DNA of 10,593 bases. It comes from Pollutiaquabacter sp046052345 (GTDB lineage: Bacteria > Bacteroidota > Bacteroidia > AKYH767-A > 2013-40CM-41-45). The DNA lies in assembly GCA_046052345.1 (NCBI GenBank), contig JBJOMN010000019.1, forward strand, positions 1 through 10,593. Reading direction: 5' to 3'. The notes under the pieces were generated by a model. The model worked only from the letters and a program-made list of their open reading frames with translations, made no database searches and was not told the DNA's origin. Shown piece by piece: positions 6,155 to 10,593 of the stretch (position 1 is the first letter of the stretch; every line of letters begins with the position of its first letter). The position numbers were made by a program, and so were the translations under genes.

Positions 6155-7024
6155 ATGGCTGAAAAACGTAAAAGAAGATGGGTGGCGGGGTTGAAGAACC
6201 GCTACCGCATGGTGATCATGAACGAAGACACCTTCGAAGAAAAGGCGTCTTTCAACCTGCGTCCGATGAATGTGTTCGTCGCCGTGGGACTGGGAATCAT
6301 CCTCCTGATCACCCTCACCACCTTCCTGATCGCCTTCACGCCGCTTCGGGAATACATTCCCGGCTACGCCGACCTTAAAAGCCGCAGGCAGATAAACAGC
6401 CTTGTGTTGCGCACCGACTCCCTGGAACGCGCACTGAACGCACGCGACCTTTTCCTCTCCAACCTCCGCAACGTCATCAACGGCCGGATTCCGGTCGACT
6501 CCTCCGTCGAAAAACCGGGAGACCTGCAACGCTACGATACGCTCCGGCAACTGGAACGATCGGTCCAGGACTCGCTGTTGCGACAGGAAATCGAATCCCA
6601 GGATCCCTTCTCCCTGAACATTTCGGACGATGCCTCCCTGGGCAACAGCATCCGAGGGTTCCTCTTCTTTTCGCCGGTGAAGGGCACGCTCACGAACCGC
6701 TTCGATGTTTCGAAAAAACATTTCGGAGTCGATGTCGTGGCCGCCGCGAACGAACCCATAAAAGCGACCCTGGACGGTACGGTCGTACTCTCGAATTTCA
6801 CCTCTGAAACAGGGTGGGTCATCGGCATCCAGCACAACAACAACCTTTTCTCCTTCTACAAACACAATTCCTCACTGCTTAAGAAATCCGGGGATTTCGT
6901 CAAAGCAGGAGATGTCATAGCCGTCATCGGAAATTCGGGGGAAATGAGCTCCGGACCGCACCTTCACTTCGAACTTTGGTTCAACGGAAGCGCGTTGGAC
7001 CCGGTACGCTATATCTCTTTCTGA
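6155..7024 (+). CDS. Membrane-anchored M23-family zinc metallopeptidase
   Basis: The 289-residue protein has a 38-residue, strongly basic N-terminal tail (cytoplasmic by charge), one membrane helix (about 39-62), a periplasmic spacer with predicted helix (75-150), and a C-terminal LytM-type M23 domain (about 168-289). All active-site residues are present: H189 and D193 in HFGVD, H237 in YKHN, and H269/H271 in HLHFE. H189, D193 and H271 match the zinc ligands of LytM. It should cut peptide cross-links in peptidoglycan. It is divergent from sprE and followed by GH3 after 72 bases. The topology resembles the membrane M23 enzymes that work with bactofilins in other phyla, and a bactofilin is encoded nearby; that link is inference. 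Confidence 0.94.
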   Translation: MAEKRKRRWVAGLKNRYRMVIMNEDTFEEKASFNLRPMNVFVAVGLGIILLITLTTFLIAFTPLREYIPGYADLKSRRQINSLVLRTDSLERALNARDLFLSNLRNVINGRIPVDSSVEKPGDLQRYDTLRQLERSVQDSLLRQEIESQDPFSLNISDDASLGNSIRGFLFFSPVKGTLTNRFDVSKKHFGVDVVAAANEPIKATLDGTVVLSNFTSETGWVIGIQHNNNLFSFYKHNSSLLKKSGDFVKAGDVIAVIGNSGEMSSGPHLHFELWFNGSALDPVRYISF

Positions 7025-7096
7025 AAACCTGCCGAGCTCGCTTATCGCTGCAAAGTTTTTTTTCCTAATTTAAAGTCGAAATTCGGCAAATCCTTC

Positions 7097-8578
7097 ATGG
7101 GCTTATTATCGCTGATCAGTCGTCCGCTGGCAGCCGTCACCGCGGCAAGGATCCGTTCGTGGAGCCGCAAAGGAGCCGAGGCACAGGAGAAGTGGTTCAA
7201 AGAGCTCGTCAGGAAAGGAGCCTCGACCGCTTTTGGTCGCGAGCACGGTTTTGCTTCCATCCGAACTTACGACGACTTCAAAGCGAGCGTGCCGGTCCGC
7301 GACTACGAAGCGCTTTCGAACTATCTGGAAAGGATACGACAAGGTGAGGCTGATGTCTTATGGCCGGGCCGCCCACTTTACCTCGCCAAGACCTCCGGCA
7401 CCACCTCCGGCACTAAATATATCCCTATCACTCGGGATTCCATTCCAAACCACATCGGTTCCACACGGGACGCCCTGCTCAACTACATCCATGAAACAGG
7501 TAACAGCAGCTTTCTCGACGGGAAACTAATTTTCATTTCCGGTTCTCCCGCACTGGATACGACAAACGGAATTCTCACCGGACGTCTGTCAGGAATCGTC
7601 AATCACCATGTACCCGGATACCTTCGGCGAAACCAGCTTCCTTCGTTCAGGACAAACACCATCGAAGACTGGGAGACGAAAATCGAAGCCATCGTAGACG
7701 AGACGCTGCCACGGGACATGCGGTTCATCTCCGGAATTCCGCCGTGGGTGCAGATGTATTTCGACCACCTGTATCAACGTACCGGCAAACAGGTGAAGGA
7801 ACTCTTCCCGAATTTCAGTCTTTTCGTGTACGGCGGTGTCAACTACGAACCTTACCGGAAAAAGCTGGAGCAAAGCATCGGCCGCAAGATCGATTCCATC
7901 GAGCTCTATCCTGCCAGCGAAGGATTCATCGCCTTCCAGGACAAGCAGGATGATAACGGACTGCTCATGATGCTCGACAGCGGTATCTTCTTCGAGTTCA
8001 TACCGGCCTCCGAGTTCTTCTCGCCTTCACCCGCACGTGTATCCATCCGGGACGTGGAAGTGGGTGTCAACTATGCGCTGGTGATCAACTCCAATGCCGG
8101 GCTTTGGGGATACAATCTCGGAGATACCGTGAAGTTCGTCTCCAAGAACCCTTACCGAATTGTCGTTACCGGCCGGATCAAGCACTTCCTCTCCGCCAGC
8201 GGCGAACACGTCATCGCCGAGGAGGTCGAACGGGCGCTTATGGAAGCCTCCCTGCAGCAACACGCCGAGGTCGTCGAATTCACGGTCGCACCCCAGCTGG
8301 ATCCGCCGGAAGGCGGACTTCCCTACCACGAATGGTTCATCGAGTTCCACCGTCAACCCGACGACATGGACCGGTTCACCCGGGCTGTGGATGAAAGCAT
8401 GCAGCGGCAAAACAGCTATTACCGGGACCTCATCAAAGGCAACATGCTGCAGACACTCCGCATCCGCCCCCTCAAAAGCGGCGCCTTCCGGGATTACATG
8501 CGCAGGTTGGGAAAACTCGGCGGACAGAACAAAGTGCCACGTCTGGCGAACGACCGCAGTATCGCCAGTCTTCTTTGA
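7097..8578 (+). CDS. GH3 auxin-responsive promoter family protein (acyl-adenylating enzyme)
   Basis: The 493-residue protein matches the GH3 branch of the adenylate-forming (ANL) superfamily over its full length. Motif 1 is TSGTTSGTKYIP (99-110), the ATP phosphate-binding loop. Motif 2 is YPASEGF (271-277). Motif 3 is YNLGDTVKF (339-347), followed by VTGRIKHFLSASGEHV (357-372), the hinge into the C-terminal lid domain. Plant GH3 enzymes join jasmonate, auxin or other acids to amino acids through an acyl-adenylate. Bacterial members are widespread in Bacteroidota with unknown substrates, so the acid and acceptor cannot be stated. It is soluble, with no signal peptide. The AlkB gene starts 7 bases after its stop, suggesting one transcript. 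No exact promoter box lies in the 72-base gap before it; an AT-rich TAATTTAA is the nearest candidate. Confidence 0.93.
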   Translation: MGLLSLISRPLAAVTAARIRSWSRKGAEAQEKWFKELVRKGASTAFGREHGFASIRTYDDFKASVPVRDYEALSNYLERIRQGEADVLWPGRPLYLAKTSGTTSGTKYIPITRDSIPNHIGSTRDALLNYIHETGNSSFLDGKLIFISGSPALDTTNGILTGRLSGIVNHHVPGYLRRNQLPSFRTNTIEDWETKIEAIVDETLPRDMRFISGIPPWVQMYFDHLYQRTGKQVKELFPNFSLFVYGGVNYEPYRKKLEQSIGRKIDSIELYPASEGFIAFQDKQDDNGLLMMLDSGIFFEFIPASEFFSPSPARVSIRDVEVGVNYALVINSNAGLWGYNLGDTVKFVSKNPYRIVVTGRIKHFLSASGEHVIAEEVERALMEASLQQHAEVVEFTVAPQLDPPEGGLPYHEWFIEFHRQPDDMDRFTRAVDESMQRQNSYYRDLIKGNMLQTLRIRPLKSGAFRDYMRRLGKLGGQNKVPRLANDRSIASLL

Positions 8579-8585
8579 TGCGGTG

Positions 8586-9191
8586 ATGGATTCGCTTTTC
8601 CCGTATCCCGATCAATATGAATTGCTGCCCTTCGATGGGAGCTCTGCATATTCGGGCGACTTCTATGCAATTAATCTTGCTGACGAACTCTTCCGTCGCT
8701 TAGTGCAGGAAACGGCCTGGCAGAACGATGTCGTGAAGGTCTACGGCAAGACCTACGTCACCAAACGGAAAGTGGCCTGGTACGGAGACGACGGTTTTAC
8801 ATATAAATACTCGGGCGTTGCCAAAACCGCTCTGCCCTGGACGGACACGCTGCTGCGAATCAGGCAGGACACGGAAAAGGCCTGCAGCGAAAGCTTCAAC
8901 TCCTGTCTGCTGAATCTGTATCACGACGGCTCGGAAGGCATGTCGTGGCACAGTGACGACGAGGATACGCTGGACCCGTCCGCACCTATCGCATCGGTCA
9001 GCCTGGGAGCTGCGCGACGGTTCTCGCTGCGTCACAGGAAAACACGCGAGACCGTCAGCATAGTGCTTGAACACGGAAGCCTGCTGGTGATGGACGGTAA
9101 ATCACAGCGGCACTGGCAACATGCCCTTCCTAAATCCGCTAAGGTGACAATGCCCCGCATCAATCTTACCTTCCGAAGGATGAAGGGATGA
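8586..9191 (+). CDS. alkB: AlkB-family 2-oxoglutarate/Fe(II) dioxygenase (alkylated nucleic acid repair)
   Basis: The 201-residue protein shows the full AlkB set. NLYHDGSEGMSWHSDDE (110-126) has iron ligands H122 and D124, the third ligand is H179 in WQHALPK, and R191 and R197 in PRINLTFRR are the 2-oxoglutarate and substrate-site arginines. ARRFSLRH (143-150) is the usual preceding strand. The family removes methyl and other alkyl groups from bases (1-methyladenine, 3-methylcytosine) by oxidation. Length and motif spacing fit the compact bacterial and ALKBH2/3-like type. The ATG at 8586 gives the expected length; the frame is open further upstream inside GH3, but that stretch is shadow coding. 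A strong terminator follows the stop immediately. Confidence 0.95.
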   Translation: MDSLFPYPDQYELLPFDGSSAYSGDFYAINLADELFRRLVQETAWQNDVVKVYGKTYVTKRKVAWYGDDGFTYKYSGVAKTALPWTDTLLRIRQDTEKACSESFNSCLLNLYHDGSEGMSWHSDDEDTLDPSAPIASVSLGAARRFSLRHRKTRETVSIVLEHGSLLVMDGKSQRHWQHALPKSAKVTMPRINLTFRRMKG

Positions 9192-9220
9192 AAAAGGGGA
9201 GCCGTAGCTCCCGTTTTTTT
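9191..9220. terminator. Bidirectional intrinsic terminator
   Basis: GGGAGC (9197-9202) pairs with GCTCCC (9207-9212) around a CGTA loop. The stem is flanked by an A-tract (9191-9195) and a T-tract (9214-9220), so it works as a terminator on both strands. It separates the convergent alkB and T9SS cargo genes and overlaps both stop codons. Confidence 0.85.
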
Positions 9221-10593
9221 CAATGACGTATGACGAGCTTCAGTACTTGCAGCTCCTGTCGACCGGTCAATAAGACAGAATAAATCCCGGGAGACCAGTC
9301 GGCTACATTCACCTCACAGACGCTTTGCCGGAGTCCTGCAGCATATACCAGTCGGCCGGTTGCATCCAGGATACGGACATCGCCATCAGCGAAAGAGCGT
9401 TCGCTGATGAGCCGGACCGTACCGGAAGCCGGATTGGGGAAAAGCCGCCAGAACGAAGAAACGGAAAGGTCATGCAGTCCGGTGGAAAGATAGCTGAACG
9501 GCAGAGTGGTGGAAGTACATCCGGTGGAAGGGTCGGTTGCCGTTACAGTGTAATTGCCGTTGGCCGTTGGTAGTATATAGGTGGCTCCGGATGAGCCGGG
9601 GATCACGTTGCCGTCAAGGAACCATTCGTAATTTCCGCCCGGCGTGGCAAAAAGCGTGTCATTGCTGTTGGTGACTACCGGCGATGACGGAGCGGGATCC
9701 ACCGTCAAAAGGACGGAGGAGGTGGCGGAGCAGCCGTTCGCATCCGTGGCCGTGAAAGTGAAATTGCCGGAAGAGACGGCAATGAACGTGACAGCCGTAT
9801 CGTAACCGAGGATACCGGAAGCATCGGACCATTCGTAGGTGAATGCACCGGTTCCACCGGAAGACGATGCAGAAAGCACAGAGCTGTCGCCTTCGCAGAC
9901 GGTCTGTGAGCCGCCGGTCATGACCATGACCTGCGACGGCTCGGTCATGGTGACAGAAGCGGCAGACAGACATCCCAGGGAATCCGTAACTGTCAATTGG
10001 TAGGTACCTGCCGGAAGATTAGAAACTGATGAAGTCGTGTCCCCGGTGGACCATGCATAGACGTAGGGCGGAGTTCCGGCGGATATATTGGATGCAGCTA
10101 CACCGTTCGAGCCTCCGTAACAGGAAACTTGCTGAAGGACACTGATAGCAACGGTCGGTCCGCCGATGTTCGCTACCGTGGCGGAAACAGATGCCGTACA
10201 ACCGTTGGCATCCGTGACCGTTGCGGAATAGTTGCCGGAGGTAAGATTGGATATTGTGGCAGTCGTCTCACCGTTGGACCACGAATACGATGCGATTGAG
10301 ACAGGACTGCTCACTGTCGCCGATCCGTTGGCAGTGCCGCAGGAGGCATCCACGGTGGAAACGGAAAGGGAGATCGCTGGCGGCTGGCTGACGGTCGCGG
10401 AGGCCGTCCGGGTGCAGCCGCGGGCATCGGTGACAATAACCGTGTAGGTTCCTGCCACTACGTTGATGAGGCCGCTTCCGGTTCCACCGTTACTCCATGA
10501 GTAGGTGTACGGTGAAGTTCCTCCGCCCGCCGTGACTGACGCAGAACCGTTGGCGCTGCCGTAGCAGGTGGCAGGGTTTGAGGAAGTGGTGGC
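9220..10593 (-). CDS. Secreted repeat protein with T9SS type A sorting domain (C-terminal part; 5' end outside window)
   Basis: The minus-strand frame is open to the window edge, giving 457 C-terminal residues. They contain SprB-like repeats (1-73, 79-150, 154-221) built on 'C-x-G-x-x-N-G', 'Y-x-W-S', 'N-L-x-x-G-x-Y' and 'V-T-D-x-x-G-C'. A related PKD/Ig-like module follows (228-299, VCEGDSSVLSASSSGG then DANGCSATSS). Next come an Ig-like module (307-367) and the sorting domain (about 383-457) with LFPNPASGTV, LDATGRLV and GIYSVLL. The type A domain directs export through the T9SS and attachment to the cell surface or release. The nearby sprE supports a working T9SS. SprB repeats are known from the gliding adhesin SprB and many large surface proteins of the phylum, so an adhesin or matrix role is likely. 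The N-terminus, signal peptide and total size are not visible. Confidence 0.92.
   Translation of the reverse strand, partial: ATTSSNPATCYGSANGSASVTAGGGTSPYTYSWSNGGTGSGLINVVAGTYTVIVTDARGCTRTASATVSQPPAISLSVSTVDASCGTANGSATVSSPVSIASYSWSNGETTATISNLTSGNYSATVTDANGCTASVSATVANIGGPTVAISVLQQVSCYGGSNGVAASNISAGTPPYVYAWSTGDTTSSVSNLPAGTYQLTVTDSLGCLSAASVTMTEPSQVMVMTGGSQTVCEGDSSVLSASSSGGTGAFTYEWSDASGILGYDTAVTFIAVSSGNFTFTATDANGCSATSSVLLTVDPAPSSPVVTNSNDTLFATPGGNYEWFLDGNVIPGSSGATYILPTANGNYTVTATDPSTGCTSTTLPFSYLSTGLHDLSVSSFWRLFPNPASGTVRLISERSFADGDVRILDATGRLVYAAGLRQSVCEVNVADWSPGIYSVLLTGRQELQVLKLVIRH
9931..10593 (-). repeat. Tandem SprB-like repeats, three copies visible
   Basis: Three protein-level repeats with a period of about 73-76 residues occupy 10593-10375, 10359-10144 and 10134-9931. 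Each has a cysteine near its start and a second in a final D-x-x-G-C or S-L-G-C turn 47-50 residues later. The first visible copy is probably preceded by more copies outside the window. DNA identity between copies is low, so these are old repeats. Confidence 0.85.

Noticed and set aside
6086..6865. Minus-strand open frame of 259 codons opposite the M23 gene
   Set aside because: It is antisense to a gene with a complete M23 active site, and its translation shows no recognisable domain.
7056..7063. Run of eight T after the M23 gene as a terminator
   Set aside because: No stable hairpin precedes it, only the 8-base palindrome CGAGCTCG without a loop and a direct repeat TCGCT. Read-through into GH3 is possible.
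8160..8585. In-frame upstream extension of the AlkB gene
   Set aside because: The extra residues overlap the conserved C-terminal domain of GH3, are S/P/T-rich and unlike AlkB. The ATG at 8586 gives the full family length.
1..10593. CRISPR arrays, tRNA genes, insertion sequences, prophage or toxin-antitoxin genes
   Set aside because: I looked for evenly spaced direct repeats, cloverleaf-like segments, transposase or integrase motifs and terminal inverted repeats, and saw none. The only regular repeats are the SprB-type protein repeats.

Overview
The window reads as ordinary chromosomal DNA of a Bacteroidota bacterium, probably a gliding or surface-associated lineage outside the gut Bacteroides group. 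Three things support this. First, there is a SprE/PorW-type lipoprotein of the type IX secretion system (T9SS) and a secreted protein with SprB-like repeats and a T9SS type A sorting domain. Second, exact copies of the Bacteroidota -7 promoter box TAnnTTTG lie just upstream of four starts, and Shine-Dalgarno sequences are largely absent. Third, AtpB has the long exported N-terminal region typical of the phylum. Base composition is moderately GC-rich for the phylum. I cannot name the genus.

Layout. Positions 1-2499 (minus strand) carry, in transcription order, a bactofilin, a two-TM AtpZ/AtpI-family protein, a four-TM protein that I read as a divergent classical AtpI, atpB (a subunit) and the start of atpE (c subunit), which runs off the left edge. 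Promoter boxes before the bactofilin, the four-TM gene and atpB suggest three nested or successive transcription units. Positions 2664-3320 (plus) hold an unrecognised small lipoprotein, facing sprE (3321-5993, minus); their stop codons abut. A divergent promoter region (5994-6154) separates sprE from a single-pass membrane M23 peptidase (6155-7024, plus). A GH3-family acyl-adenylating enzyme (7097-8578) and an AlkB-type dioxygenase (8586-9191) follow, closely spaced and probably co-transcribed. A bidirectional terminator (9191-9220) then meets a large T9SS cargo protein (9220 to beyond 10593, minus), of which only the C-terminal 457 residues are visible.

How the genes fit together. The left part builds the membrane sector of the F-type ATP synthase, with small accessory proteins. 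The bactofilin and the membrane-anchored M23 peptidase are candidates for one cell-shape or wall-remodelling module. SprE is needed for T9SS function, and the right-hand protein is the kind of substrate that system exports. GH3 and AlkB are enzymes without an obvious link to these themes. No tRNA, rRNA, CRISPR array, insertion sequence or prophage element was seen, and no gene-free stretch exceeds 300 bases. I found no wholly new system. The most useful leads are the AtpZ/AtpI-like pair, the bactofilin-M23 pairing, the GH3-AlkB pair and the unknown lipoprotein.
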